In this document: positions 48,204 through 57,046 of the stretch, in pieces
Numbering within the stretch: the first letter of the stretch is position 1
Layout: the number at the start of each line of letters is the position of its first letter
Source: Qipengyuania pelagi
GTDB lineage: Bacteria; Pseudomonadota; Alphaproteobacteria; Sphingomonadales; Sphingomonadaceae
Reading direction: 5' to 3'
Assembly (NCBI RefSeq): GCF_009827295.1
Contig: NZ_WTYD01000001.1
Location: forward strand, 1,970,001 to 2,034,000
Length of the DNA stretch: 64,000 nucleotides
The notes under the pieces: model-generated
What the model saw: only the letters and a program-made list of their open reading frames with translations
Databases searched by the model: none
Told to the model about the DNA's origin: nothing
Position numbers and translations under genes: made by a program

Positions 48204-49192
48204 GCCTGCTCGCTGTCATCCCCTGCCTCAACGAAGAGGCGCATCTGCCGCAGCTCCTCGCGCAGATGCTCGGCGATCCTGCCATCGACCTGCTCGTCGT
48301 GGCGGATGGAGGCAGCACGGATCGAAGCCGCCAGATCGTGTCCGAATACACAGAGACCGGACGTGTCGTCCTGCTCGACAATCCGGCCCGCATCCAGAGC
48401 GCGGGCGTCAATCTGGCAGTGCGCGAATATGGCGAAGGGCATGACTGGCTGCTGCGGATCGACGCGCATTGCCTCTACCCGGACGATTACGCGTCCCTGC
48501 TGCTCGATGCGGCGCGGGCGCATGATGCCTCCGCCGTGGTCGTCCCGATGGAAACGGTCGGGCGGCAGGGGTTTCAGAAAGCCGCCGCCGCCGCGCAGAA
48601 CAGTGTCCTCGGCACGGGCGGCTCCGCGCACCGGCATCTGGGCGCGGGGCGTTTCGTGGAACACGGCCATCACGCGCTGATGACGATCGACCTCTTCCGG
48701 CGCATCGGCGGATATTGCGAGGCGATGCCCTGCAACGAGGATGCCGAGCTCGACCATCGCCAGATCGCGGCGGGCGGGCGCATCTGGCTCGAACCAGCGG
48801 CGGCGCTCACCTATTTCCCGCGGAACAGCGTTTCCGCCCTGTGGAGGCAGTATCGCCGGTACGGGCAGGGCCGCGCGCGCAATCTGCGGCGGCACCGCAT
48901 GACGCCGCGCCTGCGCCAGCTCGTGCCGCTCGCCGTGCCCGCCGCGCTCGCTTTGCTGCCGTTTGCGCTCATCCATCCGATCTTCGCCCTGCCTGCGCTG
49001 GCCTGGGCGGTGCTGTGCCTCGGTTTCGGATTCCTCGTCGGTTTGCGGGCCGGAGGAGGCTTCGCGCTCCTCGCCGGGGTGGCGGCGATGACGATGCAAG
49101 TGAGTTGGGCGGTCGGGTTCCTGATCGAGTGGATCGGCAATCCGCGCTCGGCCGCGCCGCGTTACGGTCTGGCCAACACCGCCGCCCCCTGA
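48200..49192 (+). CDS. ExoA-like family 2 glycosyltransferase with membrane helices
   Basis: The 330-residue protein begins LAVIPCLNEEAHLPQLL and contains VVADGGSTDRSRQI, LRIDAHCLYP as the DXD-like site, and MPCNEDAELDHRQ; the QYRRYGQGRARN motif corresponds to the QxxRW-type acceptor region. Two hydrophobic stretches at the C-terminus anchor it to the inner membrane. It resembles succinoglycan ExoA-type enzymes. Coupled to the preceding GT gene by ATGA. Confidence 0.82.
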   Translation: MSLLAVIPCLNEEAHLPQLLAQMLGDPAIDLLVVADGGSTDRSRQIVSEYTETGRVVLLDNPARIQSAGVNLAVREYGEGHDWLLRIDAHCLYPDDYASLLLDAARAHDASAVVVPMETVGRQGFQKAAAAAQNSVLGTGGSAHRHLGAGRFVEHGHHALMTIDLFRRIGGYCEAMPCNEDAELDHRQIAAGGRIWLEPAAALTYFPRNSVSALWRQYRRYGQGRARNLRRHRMTPRLRQLVPLAVPAALALLPFALIHPIFALPALAWAVLCLGFGFLVGLRAGGGFALLAGVAAMTMQVSWAVGFLIEWIGNPRSAAPRYGLANTAAP

Positions 49193-49290
49193 CACGCGTT
49201 TTCGGCGGAAATTAACCGTCCGGCTTTACTCGAAATTAGGATCGTTCGCTCAGATTCGGTTGAGCCGAATCCCTGTGCGTGGAGGTCCCG

Positions 49291-50169
49291 ATGCGTCGTT
49301 CCCTCGTGGCTGTCATGGCCGCTTCCGTTACAGTGTCAGGATGCGGGGCCGACGGTTCCAAACCCGCGCCGCAAGTCTCTTTGGCCCAGCCCGTTGCCGT
49401 CGCTCCCGCCCCGGCGCCCACTCCGACCCCGACGCCCTCACCCACCCCGACCGCGACAACGCCGCCGGACAGCGTGACGACGGCGGGGGTCAAGCAGGGC
49501 CTCCCCCCGCTCGACCTGTCCGAGATGCGCCTGTGGAATTATGCGGCCAAATGGCACGCCTCACAGTGGAACAACGATTTCGGTGCCCATCCCTGGCGGT
49601 TCGATCATGTGCGCCCGCGCAAGAACGGCAATGTCGATTTCGTCCTCGATTCGATCGCTGCGCCCGAACTTATCGGCCAGCAATCCAATGGGTTTTACGA
49701 TAGCGGCTTGTGGGAGGCCGACGTCACCATTCCCGAACTGCGCGAAGGCATGGTGGTCGCGCCGCTCTGGCTCTACAATAACAACACGCGCGAGGAATTC
49801 GATTTCGAATTCGCCGGAACGCGCGGGCTGGATGTGACGATCCACGCCTATCCGGGCGGCCAGCACAAGACGTTCACCAAACGAGTCTCTACCGGCGAAG
49901 GCTGGGCGGGCCGCCGCGCCCGCTTCGGGATCCGAGTGGACCAGAAGGCGGGTTGGACGGAAATGCTGATCAACGGCAAGATCGTGCACCGGTTCACGCG
50001 CGAGGATCTCGGCTATTTCGCGACCGACAAGTTCAAGCCGATATTCTCGGTCTGGGCGACGCGGCCGGGGCACGCCAGCCTGGAAGCCTGGACCGGGCGC
50101 TGGATGGGCCTCGAGCCCGGCCAGGAGGTCACGATGACGGTGCACGGTTACAGATACACGCCTCTTTAG
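49291..50169 (+). CDS. GH16-like lipoprotein with Pro/Thr linker
   Basis: The 292-residue protein starts at ATG 49291 after GGAGG. A lipobox (VSGC) is near residue 18, and a proline/threonine-rich linker covers about 35-65. The C-terminal beta domain contains EEFDFEF, where Glu169, Asp171 and Glu173 form the ExDxE motif of GH16 enzymes. Hence it probably cleaves or transglycosylates a glycan at the cell surface; in exopolysaccharide loci such enzymes trim or release the polymer. It is distinct from the GH16 protein of the glucan locus, which has the ExDxxE form. Confidence 0.7.
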   Translation: MRRSLVAVMAASVTVSGCGADGSKPAPQVSLAQPVAVAPAPAPTPTPTPSPTPTATTPPDSVTTAGVKQGLPPLDLSEMRLWNYAAKWHASQWNNDFGAHPWRFDHVRPRKNGNVDFVLDSIAAPELIGQQSNGFYDSGLWEADVTIPELREGMVVAPLWLYNNNTREEFDFEFAGTRGLDVTIHAYPGGQHKTFTKRVSTGEGWAGRRARFGIRVDQKAGWTEMLINGKIVHRFTREDLGYFATDKFKPIFSVWATRPGHASLEAWTGRWMGLEPGQEVTMTVHGYRYTPL

Positions 50170-50197
50170 ACTCGGACCGAGCGCGCCCGCGCCGCGC

Positions 50198-51736
50198 TCA
50201 GGGGCTATAGGCGGCTCCAAGGCTCGTCGTTCCCAGAATATCGCGCAGCTTGGCGTAATAGGTCTGCGGGTCGGCATAGATCCCGCCCGGCGCCCCGGCG
50301 AGATACGCATAACCGAGCGACGAAGGATGCAGGCCATCGGGATAGAGCGTCGTGTCGCTCTCATTGCCGTTCCCCATCGTCGGGTTCGCGGTCAGATCGA
50401 GAACCGCATCCGCCATTGCCGCGTTTCCGCGCACCGCGTCGTTGTACTCCACCCGCCGCGCTTCGGCTGCCGCATCCCAGCTTCCGCCTGTGCGCGGCAG
50501 GATCGTTGCGACAACGACCTTGAAACCGAGCGACTTGAGGTAGGCGACGAGAGGCGAGGTCGTGTTGGAGTAAAGCGCCGCTCCCGCCGTTCCGCCAGCG
50601 AGGTCGTTGGTGCCGCCCGAGATAAAGGCGACGTTCGGAATATTCGCCCGAAATTGACTGCTGAAACGGCCCGCCCGATTGGTGTAATCGTCTGCCAGCA
50701 CCTGCCCATGAATACCCGCATTGGTCATCAGGGCCCTGGTGTTGAGGCGCATGGAACGGGCGGTGTTGAGCAAATTGCGCGATCCTGTCCCCTCGGTGAT
50801 GCTGTCGCCGATAAAGAGGACATGGTAATCGAAGGCGCTCGGCTTTCCGATCGCCGTGTTGAGGCTGTCCCGGACCGTCGCGCCTGTCGTTTGGGAAAGG
50901 GCCGTGTCGTACAGGGCGAAGCCGAACAGGGCCATCATGGCCGGTTTACCGGCCCCATTGCGTCCAACTCGCAACCGCGTGGCGGTCGTCGCGGCATTGC
51001 TGGCGGACTGGTTCAGCACCGCGCCTTGCGAAAAATACAGGCGGTTGGACGCCGAAAGCGCAAAGCCCATCGTGTCGGGGCTGGAATCCACCCCTCTCGC
51101 CTGGCCGTTGATGTTGGAGCCGAGCGTATTGACTGCCGAAACGCTCGGCGCGTCCAGCCCCACATTGTCGCCACCAGCGTTGTTCTCGAAGGCAAACGGC
51201 GTCGAGGTATTGAACGAGACTTGCGATTGAGCCGCGACGAAAGCCGTCATGTTCGCGCGGCTGAAGGACAGCCCGTTCGCTTCGAGAAACCGCTCGCGAT
51301 TCGGGTTCTGGGGCGATGCGCTGCGGCTGTAGCCGTCGAACAGGATCGGGCAGGCATTCCCGAACCGCTGGCCGGTGTCGAAACCGGGCTGGTTGGCGAC
51401 ATTCGCCTGTAGCAAATGCCGCCCCTTGCCCGACTGATCGTGCAACGTGGCGATCGTCGGGATGGCCGACCCCGCCCATGCGTCGATCGCGGCGTAATCC
51501 GGGTAGTCGCCGCCTGCCTGCGGCGCCACGTCCATCGTCGCACCGTCCGCGCGGCGGAGCGTGAACAGCGGGCCGGAATATCCCGACACGACACGCAGCG
51601 CGCCATAGGCGGCATAGGGCGCGATCGCGTCGGCGAGATAGCCGGGCGCCGTGGGTGCGGCCACGGCTACGGGCGGCAGCACCGGCAGGACCGCGCCATG
51701 GCGGTGCGCGAGGTGAAGGCCGAGCGAGAACTCCAT
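50198..51736 (-). CDS. SGNH/GDSL hydrolase, candidate GTA or phage head-spike fibre protein
   Basis: The 512-residue protein has no signal peptide. Residues about 35-290 include YAAYGALRVVSGYSGPLFTLRRADGA and TIATLHDQSGKGRHLLQA, resembling the catalytic-domain fold of AbfB-type arabinofuranosidases. Residues about 310-500 are an SGNH esterase: block I FIGDSITEG, block III GGTNDLAG, block V DGLHPSSLGY. Its start overlaps the stop of the 87-residue spike-base-like gene by one base (TGATG). Together they resemble the head-spike base/fibre pair of the Rhodobacter gene transfer agent. A plain exopolysaccharide esterase is the alternative, though lack of a signal peptide argues against it. Confidence 0.65.
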   Translation of the reverse strand: MEFSLGLHLAHRHGAVLPVLPPVAVAAPTAPGYLADAIAPYAAYGALRVVSGYSGPLFTLRRADGATMDVAPQAGGDYPDYAAIDAWAGSAIPTIATLHDQSGKGRHLLQANVANQPGFDTGQRFGNACPILFDGYSRSASPQNPNRERFLEANGLSFSRANMTAFVAAQSQVSFNTSTPFAFENNAGGDNVGLDAPSVSAVNTLGSNINGQARGVDSSPDTMGFALSASNRLYFSQGAVLNQSASNAATTATRLRVGRNGAGKPAMMALFGFALYDTALSQTTGATVRDSLNTAIGKPSAFDYHVLFIGDSITEGTGSRNLLNTARSMRLNTRALMTNAGIHGQVLADDYTNRAGRFSSQFRANIPNVAFISGGTNDLAGGTAGAALYSNTTSPLVAYLKSLGFKVVVATILPRTGGSWDAAAEARRVEYNDAVRGNAAMADAVLDLTANPTMGNGNESDTTLYPDGLHPSSLGYAYLAGAPGGIYADPQTYYAKLRDILGTTSLGAAYSP

Positions 51737-51999
51737 CAGAACAGCCCGACCAGATCGGTGGCGCTCGTCCCGTCCGACAGGATATGGGCGGCGCGGACCG
51801 GCAGGATGGACCCCGAGGGAATGTTGCGGAACAGGACGGGCGCGTCATCATCCGTGCATCGCAACCGGATATCGCCTCCCGAACCGACGAACAGCGCCTT
51901 CGGAATCTGGGCGAGAGGCTCAGCATCGGAGGGGATGACGGGGGCGGCGCGGCGCGCCGGATCGGAAACGCAATCGCCAAAATTCTCGAATCGGTCCAT
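51736..51999 (-). CDS. Spike base protein-like (RCAP_rcc01079 family), 87 aa
   Basis: The small protein has the pattern IPKALFVGSGGDIRLRC, VLFRNIPSGSILPVRAAHIL and SDGTSATDLVGLF. It matches my memory of the spike-base family of Rhodobacter capsulatus rcc01079, a head component of its gene transfer agent (typical form: ALYVGxxGDxxV, then VPAGxxLPVRVxxVxxTGTTAT). ATG 51999 follows GGAGACACTC, a good ribosome site. No signal peptide or membrane helix, as expected for a virion part. No other GTA or phage gene is in the window. An orthologue search would settle it. Confidence 0.6.
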   Translation of the reverse strand: MDRFENFGDCVSDPARRAAPVIPSDAEPLAQIPKALFVGSGGDIRLRCTDDDAPVLFRNIPSGSILPVRAAHILSDGTSATDLVGLF

Positions 52000-52064
52000 G
52001 AGTGTCTCCAGTTCTGCTATGAGCGAACCATGGCGGTTACAGGTGCGTGTAGGAAAGTTATTTT

Positions 52065-53282
52065 TTGACCAGATCGGTTAAAATAGCGCTGCTGCTATCG
52101 CTGCTCGCCGCGCTGTCGGCGGCGGCGCTTCTCACCTATTCGGTTCGCGAAGCGTCGAAGCCCATCGAACGGCCCCAGCGCGCCGCAGCCGCGCGTAAGG
52201 CTTTGCCCGCCCTCCCCACCATCGGCCTGCCCGGCGCCGTCGCGCCGGAGGACGAATTGCTGGAGGTGACGCCGCAGACTGCGCAGGAAATCAACAAGAG
52301 CCGCCCCTTCGTCGCGGGCGAGTTCCCCCCAGCGTCCGCCTTTCGCTCCCGCCTCGAAGGGGCGGACCGGGAGCGGGCGATCGCCTGTCTGGCGACGGCC
52401 GGGCTCTATGAGGCGGGTGGTCGCAGCGGCGATCAGAGCGCGGTCATGCAGGTCGTCCTCAACCGGGTGCGGCACCCGGCCTTTCCCAACACGATCTGCG
52501 GCGTGGTCTTCCAAGGGTCGGAGCGCAGCACCGGGTGCCAGTTCTCCTTCACCTGCGACGGCTCGATGCGGCGCAGGCAGCCCGGCGCCGCCGCCTGGCG
52601 ATCCGCGCAGGGGCTGGCCATGGCGATGCTCGACGATACGGTCGACGAACGAGTCGGCCTCGCGACCCATTTCCATACCGATTGGGTGGTTCCGTATTGG
52701 AGCGCGAGCCTCGACAAGCTGACCGAGGTGCGCACGCATTTGTTCTTTCGCTGGAAGGGCTATTGGGGCACGCGCCCGGCTTTCCGGCGACCGCCCGCCA
52801 CGAAAGAACCGATCGTCCCCGCGCTGGCAGGCCTGTTTCCCGCACATCAGCTGGTCGATAGCGAGGCGGTGGAGGAGGCCCTGGCCGAAGCGGCGGATGA
52901 CGGGCGCGACACCGACGCGGACGCAACCGCCCGATCGGCTGGCCAGGGTCTCACCCGCACCGCCCAGCCCCCAGCCGCCCCGCCGGTCGTCCGCCAGCTG
53001 GCCCCGACGAGCGGGATGGCCGCCGGTCGCTGGGCGATCGATGCGCTGGCCGTGTGCAGGGGCCAGCCGGTGTGCCGGGTCGTCGGGTGGAGCGACCCTT
53101 CGGCCGTTCCGGCGACGATAACCCGCGCGACGCTCGTGGACTCGCCGCCGGACCTCGTCTTCGTGCAGATCTCGCGCGACCGGACGCAGCAAGCCTATTG
53201 GAATTGTTCGCGCTGGCCCCGCGCCTCGACCAGCCGCTGCCTCGGCAGCGCGGAGGCGACCGCGGCCCTGGTGACTGAGTGA
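52065..53282 (+). CDS. SleB-type cell wall hydrolase (Hydrolase_2 family)
   Basis: The 405-residue protein has an N-terminal membrane anchor (VKIALLLSLLAALSAAALLTYSV). A cell wall hydrolase domain (about 105-235) has ERAIACLATAGLYEAGGRSGDQSAVMQVVLNRVRHPAFPNTICGVVFQG and CQFSFTCDG, the pattern of SleB amidases/lytic enzymes. A Pro/Ala-rich C-terminal region follows. The start is a TTG at 52065 supported by AGGAAAG seven bases upstream. It diverges from the spike-like gene pair. It acts on peptidoglycan; a specific link to export or to the spike genes is not shown. Confidence 0.78.
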   Translation: MTRSVKIALLLSLLAALSAAALLTYSVREASKPIERPQRAAAARKALPALPTIGLPGAVAPEDELLEVTPQTAQEINKSRPFVAGEFPPASAFRSRLEGADRERAIACLATAGLYEAGGRSGDQSAVMQVVLNRVRHPAFPNTICGVVFQGSERSTGCQFSFTCDGSMRRRQPGAAAWRSAQGLAMAMLDDTVDERVGLATHFHTDWVVPYWSASLDKLTEVRTHLFFRWKGYWGTRPAFRRPPATKEPIVPALAGLFPAHQLVDSEAVEEALAEAADDGRDTDADATARSAGQGLTRTAQPPAAPPVVRQLAPTSGMAAGRWAIDALAVCRGQPVCRVVGWSDPSAVPATITRATLVDSPPDLVFVQISRDRTQQAYWNCSRWPRASTSRCLGSAEATAALVTE

Positions 53283-53300
53283 AGTTACGCAGTGAGCGGA

Positions 53301-54044
53301 TCAGGTATGGAGCGTTTCCCGCTCGGTCCCGTCGAAACAGACGCAGGACAGTCGCTCGCTCGCGAAGGCCCCGGTGTCGATGGCGATCCGGTTGGGATGG
53401 AACTCGACCTCCTCCACGATCGAGTGGCCGTGAACGATCATCGCGCCATGGTCGCGGTCCGACCGGGTGAAATCCTCCCTGATGAACAAGAGGTCCTGTT
53501 CGTCCTGCCGGTCGATGGCGATGCCGGGGCGCACCCCGGCGTGGACGAAGAGATAGTCCCCGCTGCGAAAGGTCAGCGGCGCGGCGCGCAGCATGGCGAC
53601 CAGATGGCCCGGCAAAGCCCCGCCCAGCCGCTCGCCGAAATCGAAGCTGTCCTCGTCCGGGCGCGGCGGGGCGATCCCGAAGCTTTCGAGGAAGGCGAGG
53701 CCGCCATGGTCGAGCCAGATATCCTGCGCGATGGCGCTGCCGTCGATGGTGTTCAGCAGCAGATCCTCGTGATTGCCCTTGAGAAGCCGCACGCCGGACT
53801 CGGTCACGAGCTTGTTGGCCAAGTTCAGGCAGGCCGCGCTGTCGGCACCGCGATCGATGATGTCGCCGAGAAGGACGAGCTGGACCGCCTCGGCTTCGCG
53901 CGGTCCGCTCTCCCAATGCGCGATGATTTTCCTTACCAGGCTCTGAAACAGATCGTGACGTCCGTGAATATCCCCGATAGCGTAGACGCGCTCCCCAGCA
54001 GCTGTGCTGGCCGTTCTGCCGTCTTTGCGAAAATGCCACACCAT
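53301..54044 (-). CDS. Metallophosphoesterase (PPP-type protein phosphatase family)
   Basis: The 247-residue protein has the three PPP metal motifs in order: YAIGDIHGRHDLF, VLLGDIIDRGADS and LLKGNHEDLLL, with the late histidines in YLFVHAGVRPG and MIVHGHSIVEEV. This set fits bacterial serine/threonine phosphatases or diadenosine tetraphosphatases. In polysaccharide loci it could dephosphorylate the BY-kinase, but that is inference. The start at ATG 54044 leaves 28 bp to the divergent glycosyltransferase gene. Confidence 0.85.
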   Translation of the reverse strand: MVWHFRKDGRTASTAAGERVYAIGDIHGRHDLFQSLVRKIIAHWESGPREAEAVQLVLLGDIIDRGADSAACLNLANKLVTESGVRLLKGNHEDLLLNTIDGSAIAQDIWLDHGGLAFLESFGIAPPRPDEDSFDFGERLGGALPGHLVAMLRAAPLTFRSGDYLFVHAGVRPGIAIDRQDEQDLLFIREDFTRSDRDHGAMIVHGHSIVEEVEFHPNRIAIDTGAFASERLSCVCFDGTERETLHT

Positions 54045-54072
54045 CCCGCCAGTATGGCCCAAGGTTCGTGCA

Positions 54073-55059
54073 ATGTCAGGTGATACCTCGCCCACTCCGC
54101 CCGCGACCGGAGGCCCGACCGGCCAGCCGATCGACGTCAGCTTCGCCGTCGCCTGCTACAATGCGGGCGCCTATCTCGAACCGGCGATCCGCTCCGCCCT
54201 CGCGCAGCAGGACGTCACGCTCGAAGTGCTGATCGTCGATGACGGCAGCAGCGATAGCAGCCGCGAGGTCGCCCGGCGGCTGGCGGAGGAGGATTCGCGG
54301 GTGATCGCCCTCAATACGCCGCGCAATAGCGGCCCGGCAGGCGCCCGCAATGTCGCGCTGAAGGCCATGCGCGGGCGATGGTATGCGATCCTCGATGCGG
54401 ACGATCTCCTCCTGCCCGATCGCAGCCGGAAATTGCTGGACCTCGCCGCGAAACGCTCGGCCGACATGGTGGCCGACAATCCGACCGAGTTCGGCGAGGG
54501 GATTTCGGAAAGCCCCATGTTCGACCTCGCCCCGAAAGAGGGCGACGCGCTGCTCGATCTCGACCGCTATTTCCTCGATTCCCGCCTGTTCGGCCCCAGG
54601 CCCGGTCCGGGATATCTGAAACCGATGATCCGGCGCGACGCGATGCTGCGCGCAGGTCTGTCCTACAACGAAGAACTCCAGATCGGCGAGGACGACGAGC
54701 TGGTGATCCGCGCCCTGATCGCCGGGCTTCGCTACGCCGTCGCCGATTATTCGGGCTACCGTTATCGCAAGCACGCCAGTTCGATTTCGCACCGGCTGTC
54801 GCTCGACCATCTCAACAGGATGATCGCCGCCGAAGAGACCATCGCCACCCTGCTCCCGGACGACGTGCGCACATCCCCCGCCTATCGCGGCCGCCGATCG
54901 GCCCTGCGCCGTGCTGCGGCATTCACCCGGTCGATCGAGGCGCTCAAGCGCAGGGCGCCCCTGGCGGCGGCTTGCGAGATCGCCCGCCATCCCGCTGCGC
55001 TGACGCTCTATTCCCTGCCGCTGAAGGCGCGGTTGCGCAGGATGCTGGCGGCCCGATAG
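54073..55059 (+). CDS. Family 2 glycosyltransferase
   Basis: The 328-residue GT-A enzyme starts after a Pro/Thr-rich leader: VSFAVACYNAGAYLEPAIRSAL, VLIVDDGSSDSSREVARRL, AILDADDLLLPDR with the DXD motif, and GEDDELVIRALIAG, the likely base region. ATG 54073 gives a normal N-terminus. It is followed 67 bp later by the Wza-like export gene and likely adds a sugar to the same polymer. Confidence 0.87.
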   Translation: MSGDTSPTPPATGGPTGQPIDVSFAVACYNAGAYLEPAIRSALAQQDVTLEVLIVDDGSSDSSREVARRLAEEDSRVIALNTPRNSGPAGARNVALKAMRGRWYAILDADDLLLPDRSRKLLDLAAKRSADMVADNPTEFGEGISESPMFDLAPKEGDALLDLDRYFLDSRLFGPRPGPGYLKPMIRRDAMLRAGLSYNEELQIGEDDELVIRALIAGLRYAVADYSGYRYRKHASSISHRLSLDHLNRMIAAEETIATLLPDDVRTSPAYRGRRSALRRAAAFTRSIEALKRRAPLAAACEIARHPAALTLYSLPLKARLRRMLAAR

Positions 55060-55126
55060 GAGGTTGTCGATATTGGCGCCGTTCTTTATGCAGGTCCGGC
55101 ATCCCAACTCCTATCCAGGACGACCC

Positions 55127-55702
55127 ATGCCCGGCCACAGAAGCGTCTTTCGCGCCCTTTTCGCAACGCTCCTGCTCACCATCGTGAGCGCATGTGCCGG
55201 CACCAACGCCGCGCCGGGATCGGCGGCCTACCAGCCGACGGTCTATCGCCTCGCCGCGGGCGACCAATTGTCGATCACGGTGTTCGGCGAAGAGAACCTG
55301 AGCCGCGAATATTCGGTGACGCCGCAGGGCGATCTCGCCTTCCCGCTGCTGGGCGATATTCCGGTGGCGAACCAGACCGTTGGCGACTTGCAGCAGCTGC
55401 TGCGCGATCGCCTGGCCGAAGGATATCTGAACGATCCGCGCGTCACGGTCGAAGTGCTCAATTACCGGCCCTTCTACATCCTCGGCGAAGTCAACAATGC
55501 GGGTGAGTATCCGTTCAAGAACGGGCTGACCGTCGTCCAGGCGGTCGCGCAGGCCGGTGGGTTCACCTACCGCGCCGACAAGGACACCGTGTATATCCTG
55601 CGCCCGGGCCAGACGGCGGAGGAAAGCTACGATATCGATTCGGGCCGACCGGTCTATGTGGCGCCCGGAGACACGATCCGGGTCGGCGAGCGGTATTTCT
55701 AG
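55127..55702 (+). CDS. Wza/GumB-like polysaccharide export lipoprotein
   Basis: The 191-residue protein has a lipobox (VSAC) and the Poly_export domain: YRLAAGDQLSITVFGEENLSREYSVTPQGDLAFPLLGDIPVANQTVGDLQQLLRDRLA, then a SLBB-type domain, YILGEVNNAGEYPFKNGLTVVQAVAQAGGFTYRA. It lacks the long extra domains and terminal helix of full-length Wza, so it may form part of the exit channel with another outer-membrane partner. It is separated by about 12 kb from the Wzc-like gene. ATG 55127 has AGGA upstream. Confidence 0.88.
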   Translation: MPGHRSVFRALFATLLLTIVSACAGTNAAPGSAAYQPTVYRLAAGDQLSITVFGEENLSREYSVTPQGDLAFPLLGDIPVANQTVGDLQQLLRDRLAEGYLNDPRVTVEVLNYRPFYILGEVNNAGEYPFKNGLTVVQAVAQAGGFTYRADKDTVYILRPGQTAEESYDIDSGRPVYVAPGDTIRVGERYF

Positions 55703-55792
55703 CCCCGCAAAAATGACCATGCGATCCCGCGATTCCGGCGATCGGCCCTTTTCGGACATTCTCCGGTCAGAAAGCTCTGCTGGTTTGATGCC

Positions 55793-57028
55793 ATGACGTC
55801 TTCAGAGCGGCCTGTCGCGACGATCGTGTCGAAGCAAAGACTTTTAGGCTCGACCAACGGCAGTTCGACCTATCTGCTTTCGATCGCGCGCTCGATCGAA
55901 CAGGCTGGCTATGAAATCCATCTGATCCAGCCCTCTCCCGCCATCGCGGGGCGAACGCCTCTCATGCGGTTTCTCCCCGAGATGCGTGTCTTTGCCGAAC
56001 ACAAGATCAGGGGCGCGGTGAAGACCGGTTCACGAGCGCTCTTCCTGTCGCCGAAGGTTTGGACAGGCTTCATGGGGGGTGCAGCACGGTTGCTGCTGAG
56101 AAAAATCGGCATTCGGGGGAGCCTGGTAGCTGACCGGAAGGCGCCCTATGCTGTCGCGAGCGACTGGTCGTCGGAAGACATCGCCTTTCTTGCATCCGCG
56201 ATATCCCCACGAACCCGCCTGATTGTCGCGGATTACATTTTCTGCGCTCCGGCCTTCGAATTTGGTCCGCCAGACGTCTCCAGGGCGACCGTCATGCACG
56301 ACCTTTTTCACAGCCGTGCCGGAGGCGGCGCGGATTCCGTAGCCATCATCTCCCGCGAGCGGGAAATCGCCTTGCTGGCCGAAGCCGATGCGATTTTCGC
56401 CATCCAGGAAGCAGAGGCGGCCTTCTGCCGGGAGACCGTGCCGGATACCGAAACCGTTCTCGTACCCATGCCCGCCGAGCCGGTCGAACGGGTTCAGGAA
56501 GGATCCGACGATCTCGTGCTGTTCGTCGGCAGCGACACCGCGCCGAACATCGTTGGCCTGGAATGGTTTCTCGACTCGGTGTGGCCCCATGTTCGTACGA
56601 AAAGGCCGGATTGTCGGTTGAAAATAGCGGGAACGGTCCATCGTGCGTTCGCAGGGCGAGCATGGGACGGGGTCGATTTTCTCGGCCTGGTCGACGATCT
56701 GGGTGCGTTGTACACCGAATGCGGGGTCGTGATCTCTCCGCTGACCTTCGGATCTGGCCTGAAAATCAAGCTCGTGGAGGCATTGGCGCGCGGCAAGGCG
56801 GTGATCGCCACATCCGTCACATTGCAAGGCGTCGAAGATATCTGCCGTGATGCCGTTATTCAGACCGACGACGCCACTATCTTCGCCGATGCCCTTGTCG
56901 ATCTCGCCGGCTCCTCACACTCTCGAAGAGACCTCGCCCAGCGCGCCCTTACCTGTGCGCAACGCAATTTCTCCCCCGACACGACGCATCGCGATCTGCG
57001 GAACTGGTGCGAGAAAGCACGGGCTTAG
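55793..57028 (+). CDS. GT4 glycosyltransferase
   Basis: The 411-residue GT-B protein has an N-terminal domain starting VSKQRLLGSTNGSSTYLLSIARSIEQAG. Its C-terminal domain contains VLFVGSDTAPNIVGLEWFLDSVWP, VDFLGLVDDLGALYTECGVVISPLTFGSGLKIKLVEALARGKAVIAT, the classic GT4 nucleotide-sugar motif with the ExxxxE-type acidic region. It ends 19 bp from the stop of the lasso cluster's exporter gene (convergent). Lower GC than most genes here. Confidence 0.85.
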   Translation: MTSSERPVATIVSKQRLLGSTNGSSTYLLSIARSIEQAGYEIHLIQPSPAIAGRTPLMRFLPEMRVFAEHKIRGAVKTGSRALFLSPKVWTGFMGGAARLLLRKIGIRGSLVADRKAPYAVASDWSSEDIAFLASAISPRTRLIVADYIFCAPAFEFGPPDVSRATVMHDLFHSRAGGGADSVAIISREREIALLAEADAIFAIQEAEAAFCRETVPDTETVLVPMPAEPVERVQEGSDDLVLFVGSDTAPNIVGLEWFLDSVWPHVRTKRPDCRLKIAGTVHRAFAGRAWDGVDFLGLVDDLGALYTECGVVISPLTFGSGLKIKLVEALARGKAVIATSVTLQGVEDICRDAVIQTDDATIFADALVDLAGSSHSRRDLAQRALTCAQRNFSPDTTHRDLRNWCEKARA

Positions 57029-57046
57029 ACCGGGCTTCGGTCCGAC

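Noticed and set aside
50198..51999. A complete prophage or GTA cluster
   Set aside because: No terminase, portal, capsid, tail or integrase gene is in the window, so only a spike-like module is claimed.
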